Notes under the pieces: model-generated
Database searches by the model: none
What the model saw: the letters and a program-made list of their open reading frames with translations, nothing else
What the model was told of the DNA's origin: nothing
Source: Akkermansia muciniphila
GTDB taxonomy: Bacteria > Verrucomicrobiota > Verrucomicrobiia > Verrucomicrobiales > V1-33
Assembly: GCA_945900785.1 (NCBI GenBank)
Contig: CAMDJM010000007.1
Span: 1-64,000 of the forward strand
DNA: 64,000 nucleotides
Direction: 5' to 3'
Part shown: piece by piece, positions 27,534 through 36,489 of the stretch
Position numbering within the stretch: the first letter of the stretch is position 1
Layout of the letters: each line of letters opens with the position of its first letter
Program-made: the position numbers and the translations under genes

Positions 27534-28271
27534 CTATTCGGACAGGATGCGGGCCATATAGCGCACTTCCTCATCCACGTCTTCCCCCGGGCCCAGGGTG
27601 CCCGCGACCTCCTCGCGCAGCAGCAGCCCGAAGCGGCGGCGCAGCCGGAAAATTGCCGAGCGCACCGCCGTTTCAGATTCCCCCAGATGCTCCGCCAGCT
27701 CCCGGCCGGAAAGCTCTCCCCCATCCCACATTAAAAACTCCCGCAAGGCCGCGAATCTGGCGCCCCGGCCGGCCGCCTTGTATTCCGCCTCAAGGCGCAG
27801 GGAGGTATGCTGTATCACCGACTCCGCCCAGTGCCGGTCATAGGCCGCCTCGGGGGCTTCGCTGGCTTCTGCGCCACTGGCAATCCTATCTGCAAGTCCC
27901 GCATCCAGGGTCACCACCGGGGAGCCGCCCCCGCGTTTCTGACGGGTGCCCCGCCGCAGGGCGGTGGCCATGTGGTTCTTCAGGCAGGTCAGCAAAAAGG
28001 AACGGAACCGACCTTTTTCCGGAGCCACCCCCGCCAGTCCTTCCCGGCGCAGCAGGGTGGCAAAAAACTCCTGCGTTTCATCCTCCGCATCGGCGCGGTC
28101 CAATCCACTCCTGACAAAAAACCCGAAGACCGCCGGCCAATACCGCCGGCACAACTGATCCAGCGCCGCCCCACCTTCCGGCCCCTGCCGGCCTGCTTCC
28201 AGCACCACGGACCAACAGGTCGTGAGCATATAAGCCGGGGACGCGGATAGAGCGGGATGGGGTTCAGACAT
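27534..28271 (-). CDS. ECF-family RNA polymerase sigma factor
   Basis: 245 aa. Sigma region 2 is visible as ALDQLCRRYWPAVFGFFVRS, DAEDETQEFFATLL and GRFRSFLLTCLKNHM. Region 4 is near the end: LSGRELAEHLGESETAVRSA, IFRLRRRFG. It matches the 'sigma-70, ECF subfamily' proteins found beside Ser/Thr kinases in Planctomycetes and Verrucomicrobia, where phosphorylation rather than an anti-sigma factor is thought to control activity; no anti-sigma gene is present here. A linker of about 50 residues between regions 2 and 4 is longer than usual. Confidence 0.85.
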   Translation of the reverse strand: MSEPHPALSASPAYMLTTCWSVVLEAGRQGPEGGAALDQLCRRYWPAVFGFFVRSGLDRADAEDETQEFFATLLRREGLAGVAPEKGRFRSFLLTCLKNHMATALRRGTRQKRGGGSPVVTLDAGLADRIASGAEASEAPEAAYDRHWAESVIQHTSLRLEAEYKAAGRGARFAALREFLMWDGGELSGRELAEHLGESETAVRSAIFRLRRRFGLLLREEVAGTLGPGEDVDEEVRYMARILSE

Positions 28272-28315
28272 TCGGAGTTACCATTTATAGTCATGGAACT
28301 GCTTTTCTCCAAAGG

Positions 28316-28347
28316 AAAACCCCCGGAGCTTTCGCCCCGGGGGTCTG
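28316..28347 (-). terminator. Rho-independent terminator for the CBM9-like gene
   Basis: The stem ACCCCCGG/CCGGGGGT with a 10-nt loop (GGCGAAAGCT on the minus strand) is followed on the minus strand by TTTTCC. It lies 56 bp past the stop of the gene at 28400-31189. Confidence 0.75.
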
Positions 28348-28399
28348 TTGATTTTGAAGCGTGTCCACCCCGCGTGGAGCGGGTTTCACGCCTGATGCG

Positions 28400-31189
28400 T
28401 TAACGCAGGACGGCACGGTAGAAGCCTTTGGGCTCCGCAAGGCGGGCTGTATCCGAATCCGTGTAGGTCACGACACCGCCGGTGCCTTTGATATCGCCGG
28501 CGCTGACTTTTACCCAGCCGGAGAGCGGAGTAGACCATTGGACATCGTAGTTATTTCCCACCAAGGTATTGAAGCTGACGCTGATGCTGGTGTCATCGCG
28601 GGCAACCGTGGCATTGATCGTGGGCTTGCCGACGAACTCCACCAGACCATGGAGATCGGGAGCGAAGGAACCATTTTGGTGCCAGTTCCAGACCGGGAGG
28701 AAGTTACCGCCATCCGAACTGATCCGGGCGATTTCCCAAATGAAGCGCTCGCCATTACGGGCAGGGAAGGGGTGGGCCGTGCCGGTATCCACAGGCAATC
28801 CACCAGGGAACTGGGCCGCCGCAGGAGCGTCCAAGTCCTCCCAGGCAAGCCTGAGTTCCGTCACTCCACCATCAGCGCCGTAGTTTTGGACGAACTCGCT
28901 CTTCCGGAGTCCCTGCCATGCACCCTGGTTGCCGAAGGGATCATTGATATGACACTCCAGGAACAAACCTGTGTTGGTGAAAACCCGACCGCCTGAGCCA
29001 TCATCCAAGTGGGAACTGAGACCGTCGCGTTGGTTGAAGGCGATCTGGTAGCCATCGTTGGCACCCCGGAAAACGGGTTCACCGTCCACGTTCGGATCAA
29101 CATAGATGTTCAAGTTATCAGCATTGAAATCCAATTGCTGATGAACCGCCCCAACGACATAGGGAGACACATTGTTGGAGGCACCGGACCAGACCGCCTT
29201 GTCGGATTGGAAGAGGAGATAGAGATACTGGTCATCCCAAAGCATCTTGAAGCGGCTGTTCTCTGCGTCTTCAGAAGTCGAGGCCTGACGCAGCAGCGCC
29301 CAATCCCCACCCCCATCGAAAGCAAAACCCCACTCATTTTGATCACGGTTGGCGTCATACACCTGAACGATGCCATCAATCACAGGAGGGCGCGTGGTGA
29401 ATTGGGCCTGATACAAACGGGGACCGCCGCTGAAGCGGACCTTGCCGTGGGGATTCCATGTGAAGCTTTGCTCTTTTTGCCAGCTCCAAACCGGCAGGAA
29501 GTTGGCTCCATTCGAACTGATGCGGGAGAGGTTGACGATCCATTCTTCCCCTTGGATGGGGTGTTTCGGATGGGCCGTGCCCGTATCCGTGGGGAAGTTC
29601 GCCGGATCATTGGTCCACTGGGCAGGAGCTGGGGAATCCAAGTCCTCCCAAGCGATGGCGAATTCGACCACGCCACCTGTAGCACCATGCTTTTGGAACA
29701 GACGGCTCTTGCGGAGGCCCTGCCAGCGGCCCTGGTTTCCGAACCCGTTGTTAATATGGTTTTCGAGGAAGAATCCCGTATTGCTTCTCACGGTGCCGCC
29801 GTTGCCGTCATCCAGGAATGAGCCATCGCCTTCGCGTTGATTCCAGGCGATTTGGTAACCGTCCACTTCTCCCCCAGAACGTCCGTTGGATTCCTTGTCC
29901 AAGTTCGGGTCGATGTAGAGATTCAGGTTGTCATCGCCAAAGCTGATGCCGCCTTCATTGGGAGCCTGCCAAGTGGTTTTATCACTCTGGACCAGCAGGT
30001 AGAGGTAGGTTTGGTCCCACATCATGCGGAAGCGGTTGTTCTCCGCATCCTCAGCAGTAGGGGCCTGACGGAGGAGACCCCAGTCTCCAGCTTCTGCCGC
30101 CGCATCCCATTCACCAACGGCGATGGTCCCATCAAGGACGGGGGCCACGCTGGTATATTTCGCGTCATAGGACCGGGGGCCGCCCTTGAATTCCAAGGTG
30201 CCGTGGGGCGATTGGTTGAAGCCATTTTGATTGTGCCAGGACCAGATGGGGAGGTTGATGTTCCCCCCCAGGTTATTAATCCGGGCAATGTCAAACAGCC
30301 ACTTGGCACCCGCAGCAGGAGCGTAGGGGTGATAGGTTCCGTAGTCAGCACGGAGGTCTGTGGCCTTGGGCGGACTATCATTGTTCTGGGGGATAAAGCG
30401 CTCCCGGTTCGGAGAGTCGATGTCTTCCCACGCCAGCGCGAATTCTGCCACGATTTTTCCGGGAACGGTGTTGCCCGTTCCATTCCCTACCCCTGGAGTG
30501 GTGATCTGATAGATCCGGCTCTTGCGGAGACCGGACCAGCGGCCCTGGTTTCCACCGTTTTGATTGATGTGGTTTTCCAGGTAAACCCCGCCATTGGTCA
30601 GCACCTTGTTTTCAAGAGTGAAAATGCCTGGCAGCTCGCCGTTGGGATCATTCAGCACTGTGCCGATGCGGTAGTTCCACATGATCTGGTAGCCGTCGAT
30701 TTTGTTGTCCGGACGGCGGACCCCAAAGACATTCAAGGGATCGACCGGATCCGGGGTGTAGTTGATTTCACCGTCGGTATTGGGATCAAGGTAAATATTG
30801 ATGTTATTGCGGTTCGTGTTGCCGCCCTGGCCATTGGCACCACCCGGGATATAAGTCCTTACGGGCACTGTGGTTTCCATGCCTTCCCAGGTTTTCACAT
30901 CAGCTTCGACAAGGAAGTAGAGGAAGTTTTGATCCCAGACGCATTTGAAGCTGGAATTTTCCGCATCTTCAGCGGTGACGGGCACGCGCAGCATGCCCCA
31001 GTTTCCTCCTCCGGTGGCCGCCTGAGCCCAGGCTGGATCGTCAGCAACCCCATTCAAGGTAGGCGGCGTGGAGACGTAGTTCACTTCGTAGTTCCGGACC
31101 GGGGGAACCCCGGCGGGCTGGGCGAATGCTGCCATTGGCAGCAAAAGCGTCCCAAAATGGACGTATTTTAGTATTTTCTGGTGTTTCAT
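28400..31189 (-). CDS. Secreted protein with three CBM9-like (DOMON-like) domains
   Basis: 929 aa from ATG 31189, chosen because it starts the signal peptide (MKHQKILKYVHFGTLLLPMA ... AFAQ). Three tandem units of about 290 residues each begin near TPPTLNGVADDPAWAQA, APVLDGTIAVGEWD and RPPVIDGIVQVYD. Each contains GGDWxLLR, a run TSEDAENSRFKM and WDxxYLYLLxQSDK, a pattern of CBM9-type sugar-binding (carbohydrate-binding-like) domains. Each unit has HxNPxGxxxF-like and YQIAWNQR blocks as well. The C-terminus (NNYDVQWSTPLSGW ... GFYRAVLR) resembles the shared tail seen in the LamG proteins. It probably binds extracellular polysaccharide; it has no catalytic domain. Confidence 0.75.
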   Translation of the reverse strand: MKHQKILKYVHFGTLLLPMAAFAQPAGVPPVRNYEVNYVSTPPTLNGVADDPAWAQAATGGGNWGMLRVPVTAEDAENSSFKCVWDQNFLYFLVEADVKTWEGMETTVPVRTYIPGGANGQGGNTNRNNINIYLDPNTDGEINYTPDPVDPLNVFGVRRPDNKIDGYQIMWNYRIGTVLNDPNGELPGIFTLENKVLTNGGVYLENHINQNGGNQGRWSGLRKSRIYQITTPGVGNGTGNTVPGKIVAEFALAWEDIDSPNRERFIPQNNDSPPKATDLRADYGTYHPYAPAAGAKWLFDIARINNLGGNINLPIWSWHNQNGFNQSPHGTLEFKGGPRSYDAKYTSVAPVLDGTIAVGEWDAAAEAGDWGLLRQAPTAEDAENNRFRMMWDQTYLYLLVQSDKTTWQAPNEGGISFGDDNLNLYIDPNLDKESNGRSGGEVDGYQIAWNQREGDGSFLDDGNGGTVRSNTGFFLENHINNGFGNQGRWQGLRKSRLFQKHGATGGVVEFAIAWEDLDSPAPAQWTNDPANFPTDTGTAHPKHPIQGEEWIVNLSRISSNGANFLPVWSWQKEQSFTWNPHGKVRFSGGPRLYQAQFTTRPPVIDGIVQVYDANRDQNEWGFAFDGGGDWALLRQASTSEDAENSRFKMLWDDQYLYLLFQSDKAVWSGASNNVSPYVVGAVHQQLDFNADNLNIYVDPNVDGEPVFRGANDGYQIAFNQRDGLSSHLDDGSGGRVFTNTGLFLECHINDPFGNQGAWQGLRKSEFVQNYGADGGVTELRLAWEDLDAPAAAQFPGGLPVDTGTAHPFPARNGERFIWEIARISSDGGNFLPVWNWHQNGSFAPDLHGLVEFVGKPTINATVARDDTSISVSFNTLVGNNYDVQWSTPLSGWVKVSAGDIKGTGGVVTYTDSDTARLAEPKGFYRAVLR

Positions 31190-31564
31190 AGTTTTGTAAT
31201 TTGTCGCAATGACCGCACCGGCCACAAAACTCAAAGTGACCGGACGCTGGCCCTTCATAATCTAAAACCACAAGGCATGCACAAGAAAAAAATTAAGTCC
31301 TGCTGAAGGCGCGATCCGGAAGCGCGAGGCCGTGAAGCAGAATAACAAATAAACCAACAGGAATTGTATGCCATAAATACTAATGTTCAAGCAGTTGGGT
31401 GGAATCAAGCAGCAACAACCAGACCCGGGCAGCCATTACGAATGAACAGCTTTTTACTGAAATTTAATTTTTAAGTATGGGATCATCAGGTCATTTTTAC
31501 CCTTTTACTGACACAATTCCGATTTGAACTTGCTCCCTTTGGAAATGCACCCTATCTCAAAGCC
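31190..31564. other. AT-rich intergenic region between divergent genes
   Basis: 375 bp between the start of the CBM9-like gene (minus) and the LamG/PA14 gene (plus). It is more AT-rich than its neighbours, especially 31450-31540. It must hold both promoters, but no convincing -35/-10 pair, operator or RNA element could be picked out. No coding frame is supported. Confidence 0.5.
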
Positions 31565-33934
31565 ATGAAATCCAGAACCCTTCCGCTCTCCAGACGCTCC
31601 CTCAGTTTCCTTATTGTGAGTTTAATATCATGGTCCTCCGCCGGTGCTGCTCCAGTGGTCACGGGGGGGCCGATGGGCACCTTGGAGTTGCTCTCCGGAG
31701 TCAGGCCGGTGTTTCAAGTGGTGGCGGTTGGCAGCGGGGTGATCTCCTATGAATGGAGGTTCAATGGAGCCCCGATCAGGGGTAACCCCTCCGCCTCCAC
31801 TGCGGCCCTTGCCCTTGCCAGCGCCACGGCGGGATCCTATGAGGTCGCTGTGAGTGATGCCACCGGCACCACGGTGCACGGCCCCTTCACGGTGAACGTC
31901 TCCAGCGCCGCTCCGTCCGATGCCTACGCCGCTTTGGTGCTCCAGGACGGGCCGACCTATTTTTGGCGCTTGAATGAAACCAGCGGCACGGTGCTGCGGG
32001 ATTTTGGTAGCGGAAGAAACGGCAGCTATGATGTGGCGAAGGTGGACCGCGGCCAGGCGGCGGGTGAAGGCCTGGCCCCGGATCCCGCTGTCCATTTTAG
32101 AGGCACCGCCGGCATTTCCGCCAGCGTGCCCTACTCCCCAGCCCTGAATCCGGAAACAAATTGGTCGTTGGAATGCTGGGTCAAACCGGACTTCTCCGGC
32201 ACCCGCGGCACTGCCATTCTGTCCACCCAGGACCGCGACGCCGGGCGGGCGGGCTATGTCTTCTACCAGGGCACCAGCGGCAACCTCTGGGAAGTCAACC
32301 TGGGCGTGGGGAATTCATTTAGCGCCTTCTCGAGCGGAACGGTGGCTCCCACCGCCGGGCGGTGGGATCACCTCGTGCTGACCGTCGGCGGGGAAACGGT
32401 GAAATTCTTCGTCAATGGTGCCGTCAAAACCACCCGGACCCTGACGATGCGGCCCAACCTGTCCCGGGCGCTGGAATTTGGCAGCCGTTTTGGCGGCGGA
32501 GTGCCCTACGCCGGTAACATTGATGAAGTAGCGCTCTACCGCTATGAACTGAGTGATGAACAGGTGCTCTCCCATTATGGGGCCATCTTCCTCCCACCCG
32601 TGGTGACGGCGCAGCCTTTGCCGGTGAATGCCTTCGAATCCGGCACCTTCACCCTGTCCGCCACCGTCACTGGTTTTCCCAATACCTACTTTTGGCTGAA
32701 GGACGGCAGCCCCTTGGAGCCAACGGAACGCAATCCGGACGGGGGGCTGCGTTACCCCCTGGGGGTTACTGGCACCACCCTGACCGTCAACGGGGCCACT
32801 CCCTTGGACAATGGGCAATACACGCTCAGCATCGTCAATCCACTGGGGGACTCCTCTACCCAGGCTGCCGCGGTGAATGTCGCTTTGGAATTGACCCCGC
32901 CTTCGATCGCCTACGTCACCGCCACCCCGGTGATGGGCCGGGTGCGGGTGGGCTTTCAACGGGACATGGATCCCCAGGAGGTGCTTGGGACCAACAACTA
33001 TCATTTTAATGGCGGGCTGTCGGTGCTGGAGATCATCCCCACCCTGGACCCCCGGGTGATCGACATCATGACCAATGGCATGATTCCCGGAAAGCACTAC
33101 ACCCTGAGCATCACGGGCCTGAAGGATACCCTGACCAATCAGAACGTGATCGGGCCGAACTCGACCAACTTTCAGGCCTTCGTGCTGACCAAGGGCGTCC
33201 TGGCCTGGGATTATTACCGGGAGATCGTGGGAAGTTCCGTCTCCAGCCTGCAATCGGATTCCCAATTTCCAAACGGGACTTGGACTCACCGATACCTCCA
33301 CGGCTTCAGCAGCATGCAGGTCACTACGAATTCCGATCTGGGCACCAATCCCGGTTTCACCACTGACGGGCGCACCGGGAAAAACCTCGGCGAAAGCTAC
33401 GGAGCCCGGGTGCACGGCTGGATTACCCCTACCGAAAGTGGGAACTATACCTTCTTCATCCGCAGCGATGATAGCTCGCAACTCAGCCTCAGCTCCAATG
33501 AATCCGACGAAAACCTGGAAATCATCGCCAGCGAGCCCAACTGCTGCCGGCCCTTCTCGGGCTCTGAAAACCTGGCCTCCGCCCCGATTCCCCTGGTAGC
33601 CGGGCAGAGCTATTTCATTGAAGGCCTCTACAAGGAAGCCGGCGGTGGAGACTACATCGAAGTCGCCTGGAGCAAGCAAGGTGCCCTGACCGGCACGCTG
33701 ACTCCCATTCCGGCCCGCTTCCTCACTGCTTACGCCCCCGTTCTGCAAGGGCTGAACCGGCCTATCCTCAAGGGAGGGAACCAACTGACCCTCACCTGGC
33801 CCGGCCCCGGCATCCTCCAGGAAGGAAATCCCACTCTGAATCTCTGGACAGATGTGTCCGGCTTCCCTGGCAGCGGTTACACCACCACCCTGCCCAATAA
33901 CCCCTTGAAAAAATTCTTCCGCCTCCGGCAATAG
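31565..33934 (+). CDS. Secreted LamG/Ig/PA14 protein, copy 1
   Basis: 789 aa with a signal peptide (cleavage near SSAGAAPVV). Order: Ig-like (about 30-115), LamG/concanavalin-like lectin (about 120-340; NWSLECWVKPDFSG, GRWDHLVLTVGGE, LEFGSRFGGGVPYAGNIDEV), a second Ig-like domain (about 345-440), a SbsA-like Big domain (about 445-545; TPPSIAYVTATPVMGRVRV), a PA14-like domain (about 555-710; GARVHGWITPTESGNYTFFI), and a C-terminal tail (LTLTWPGPGILQE ... FFRLRQ). No catalytic site is seen, so adhesion or carbohydrate binding is likely. It is followed 9 bp later by a paralogue of the same architecture. Confidence 0.8.
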   Translation: MKSRTLPLSRRSLSFLIVSLISWSSAGAAPVVTGGPMGTLELLSGVRPVFQVVAVGSGVISYEWRFNGAPIRGNPSASTAALALASATAGSYEVAVSDATGTTVHGPFTVNVSSAAPSDAYAALVLQDGPTYFWRLNETSGTVLRDFGSGRNGSYDVAKVDRGQAAGEGLAPDPAVHFRGTAGISASVPYSPALNPETNWSLECWVKPDFSGTRGTAILSTQDRDAGRAGYVFYQGTSGNLWEVNLGVGNSFSAFSSGTVAPTAGRWDHLVLTVGGETVKFFVNGAVKTTRTLTMRPNLSRALEFGSRFGGGVPYAGNIDEVALYRYELSDEQVLSHYGAIFLPPVVTAQPLPVNAFESGTFTLSATVTGFPNTYFWLKDGSPLEPTERNPDGGLRYPLGVTGTTLTVNGATPLDNGQYTLSIVNPLGDSSTQAAAVNVALELTPPSIAYVTATPVMGRVRVGFQRDMDPQEVLGTNNYHFNGGLSVLEIIPTLDPRVIDIMTNGMIPGKHYTLSITGLKDTLTNQNVIGPNSTNFQAFVLTKGVLAWDYYREIVGSSVSSLQSDSQFPNGTWTHRYLHGFSSMQVTTNSDLGTNPGFTTDGRTGKNLGESYGARVHGWITPTESGNYTFFIRSDDSSQLSLSSNESDENLEIIASEPNCCRPFSGSENLASAPIPLVAGQSYFIEGLYKEAGGGDYIEVAWSKQGALTGTLTPIPARFLTAYAPVLQGLNRPILKGGNQLTLTWPGPGILQEGNPTLNLWTDVSGFPGSGYTTTLPNNPLKKFFRLRQ

Positions 33935-33943
33935 TTCCCCACA

Positions 33944-36298
33944 ATGATCAAAACCACCTCCCTGCTGACTGTCCTCCTGTTTGCCAGCCCCATCCTGCCC
34001 CGGGCCACGGCTGCCCCTGTAGTCACCTCCGCCCCGGCTCCAACTCTCAACTTATTTGCCGGAGCCAGCCCTGTGCTGCTGGTCACCGCCACCGGCAGCG
34101 GGAATTTGACCTACACATGGAAACGCAATGGCGACCCGATTCCCGGCAACGCCACCGCAGGCACAGCGGCGCTTTCCCTTCCCAATGCCAGTGCCAATGC
34201 CTCGGGATCCTATCAGGTCAACATCACCGACAGCACCGGCACCACCACCGCAGGTCCGTTCCTGCTCAACCTTACTGACCCCGCAGCGTCGGACGCCTAT
34301 GCCATCCGCATCCTCGGCGATGGGCCATCCCACTACTGGCGGATGAACGAGGCTTCCGGCACGGTCCTGACGGATTATGCCGGAGGACTGAATGGCACCG
34401 TGAACCCCACCAGGGTGGAGCGCAATCAGCCCGCCACTACCGGCCTGACGCCTGATCCAGCCACACGGTTCAAGGCTGCGGCCGGGGTCTCTGCCAGCGT
34501 GCCCTACTCCCCGCTGCTCAATGGGGACACGCCCTTCACCATCGAGTTTTGGGTCAAACCCGACTTTTCCGGCACCAAAGGCACCGCCCTGCTCTCCACC
34601 CAGGACCGCAATAATGGACGGGCAGGCTACGTCTTCTACCAGGGCTCCGCCGGCAATTTTTGGGATGTGCAAATCGGCACCGGAAATTCCTTCCAATCCC
34701 TGAACAGCGGCAACGTGGTGCCATTGGCAGGACGGTGGGACCATCTCGTCCTGACATGGGGCGGGGAATCGGGCACCGCGAATTTTTACGTCAATGGCGT
34801 CCTGCGGTCCACCCGCCCGGCGATCCTGCGGACGAATCAAACCCAGCCGCTGGAATTTGGCAGCCGGTTCGGCGGAGGACTCCCCTTCGCAGGCACGCTG
34901 GATGAAGTCGCCTTCTACCCGGCTGAACTGAGTGTAGAACAAGTCCTGAACCACTACGCCGCCACCTACCAGGCACCATCCGTAACCACGCATCCGGTGC
35001 CCGTCAATGCCACGGAGGCAAGCACCTTCACCCTCAGCGCCACCATCGCTGGATTCCCCAATACCTATCAATGGAAGCGGAACGGCATCCCGCTGGAACC
35101 CACCGAAGGCACGCCCTATGGCACCTTGAAATATCCCGGAGGAGTCACCGGCACCACCCTGACGATTCTGGATGCAATGACTTCGGACTCCGGGCAATAC
35201 ACCCTGGAAGCCAGCAACGCCCTCGGCACGGCAGAAACCAATCCGGTCTCCATTTCCGTCGCGCCCGATCTCACCCCGCCCACCGTTTCCTACGTCACCG
35301 CCAGCCCGGTGGTGGGCCGCATCCGGATCGGCTTCAGCAAGGAAATGGATCCCAATCTCTTTAACAATACGGCCTTTTTCCAATTCACCGGAGGCCTGAC
35401 CCCCATCGGCATCTTCCCCACCAATGATTTACGGGTCATCGACCTGGTGACCGCCGGGATGGTGCCAGGCGGCAACTACAGCCTGCGCATCACCGGATTG
35501 CGGGATAACCGGGTGAACCGGAATCTGATCGCCCCAAACCAGACCGCCTTTCAAGCCTTCGTCCTCACGCCGGGCGTCCTCGCCTGGGATCATTACACCG
35601 ATATTCCTGGCAACCAGGTCTCCATCCTCCAGGTGGATGCCCAATTCCCGGATGGCGTGTGGACCCACCGGTTCCTCCAGGGATTCAGCACCCTCCAGGT
35701 CACCAAAACCGACCTGGCCACCAATCCTGCCTTTGGAAATGACATCCGCACCGGCCGCGTCCCCGGCGAGCAATATGGAGCCCGCCTCCATGGCTGGATC
35801 ACCCCCAGGGAGACGGCCAACTATCTCTTCTACCTGCGCAGTGACGACGGTGGGGAACTCTCTCTCAGCACCGACGATGCCCAGGGCAACCTCTCCGTCA
35901 TCATTAGCGGATCGGGCGCTATCTTCAATGATACCAATAAATCCCTGCCCATTCCGCTCGTGGCAGGCCAGCCGTATTTCATCGAGGCCCTGCACAAGGA
36001 AGCAGGCGGCGCAGACTATCTCGAGGTCGCCTGGCGCAAAACCACTGATGTCACCCCCGTTGCCAGTCTCGCCCCCATCCCCTCACGTTTCCTCTCCGCC
36101 TATGCTCCTATCCTTCAGGGCCTCGACAAGCCATCCCCCGCCGGAGACCAGCTCACCCTCACCTGGCCCGGCCCCGGATTCCTTCAGGAGAGCTCCAACC
36201 TGACATCATGGAGCGACGTCGCCGGTTTCCCTGCCAGCGGTTATACCCTGCCAGTCCCGCCCGGAACCAGCCGTAAATTCTACCGCCTGCGGCAGTAG
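33944..36298 (+). CDS. Secreted LamG/Ig/PA14 protein, copy 2
   Basis: 784 aa with a signal peptide (MIKTTSLLTVLLFASPILPR). The domain order matches copy 1: Ig-like, LamG (TIEFWVKPDFSG, STQDRNNGRAGYVFYQG), Ig-like, Big-like (TPPTVSYVTASPVVGRIRIG), PA14-like (GARLHGWITPRETANYLFYL) and the same tail (LTLTWPGPGFLQESS ... KFYRLRQ). The two proteins align end to end with few gaps, so they arose by tandem duplication and diverged. Divergence is clear in the PA14-like segment: copy 1 has a CC-containing loop (EPNCCRPFSG) that copy 2 replaces with GAIFNDTN. The two genes are probably one transcript. Confidence 0.8.
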   Translation: MIKTTSLLTVLLFASPILPRATAAPVVTSAPAPTLNLFAGASPVLLVTATGSGNLTYTWKRNGDPIPGNATAGTAALSLPNASANASGSYQVNITDSTGTTTAGPFLLNLTDPAASDAYAIRILGDGPSHYWRMNEASGTVLTDYAGGLNGTVNPTRVERNQPATTGLTPDPATRFKAAAGVSASVPYSPLLNGDTPFTIEFWVKPDFSGTKGTALLSTQDRNNGRAGYVFYQGSAGNFWDVQIGTGNSFQSLNSGNVVPLAGRWDHLVLTWGGESGTANFYVNGVLRSTRPAILRTNQTQPLEFGSRFGGGLPFAGTLDEVAFYPAELSVEQVLNHYAATYQAPSVTTHPVPVNATEASTFTLSATIAGFPNTYQWKRNGIPLEPTEGTPYGTLKYPGGVTGTTLTILDAMTSDSGQYTLEASNALGTAETNPVSISVAPDLTPPTVSYVTASPVVGRIRIGFSKEMDPNLFNNTAFFQFTGGLTPIGIFPTNDLRVIDLVTAGMVPGGNYSLRITGLRDNRVNRNLIAPNQTAFQAFVLTPGVLAWDHYTDIPGNQVSILQVDAQFPDGVWTHRFLQGFSTLQVTKTDLATNPAFGNDIRTGRVPGEQYGARLHGWITPRETANYLFYLRSDDGGELSLSTDDAQGNLSVIISGSGAIFNDTNKSLPIPLVAGQPYFIEALHKEAGGADYLEVAWRKTTDVTPVASLAPIPSRFLSAYAPILQGLDKPSPAGDQLTLTWPGPGFLQESSNLTSWSDVAGFPASGYTLPVPPGTSRKFYRLRQ

Positions 36299-36489
36299 TC
36301 CATGCCAGCCCAGGCCGGCAAAACATCCAAGCTACCTGTTTCTGCCGCCACACCTCTAATGCCAACTCGTTCTTAGCGCGTGAAAGCCGCCTGCCTTTGG
36401 CGTGTGACCGCCGACCCAAACAAGTCCGGGGAGCAGAATGACCGGGGGCGAATGCAGGATAAAACGCTTCATGTGAGGGAACATCGGGA

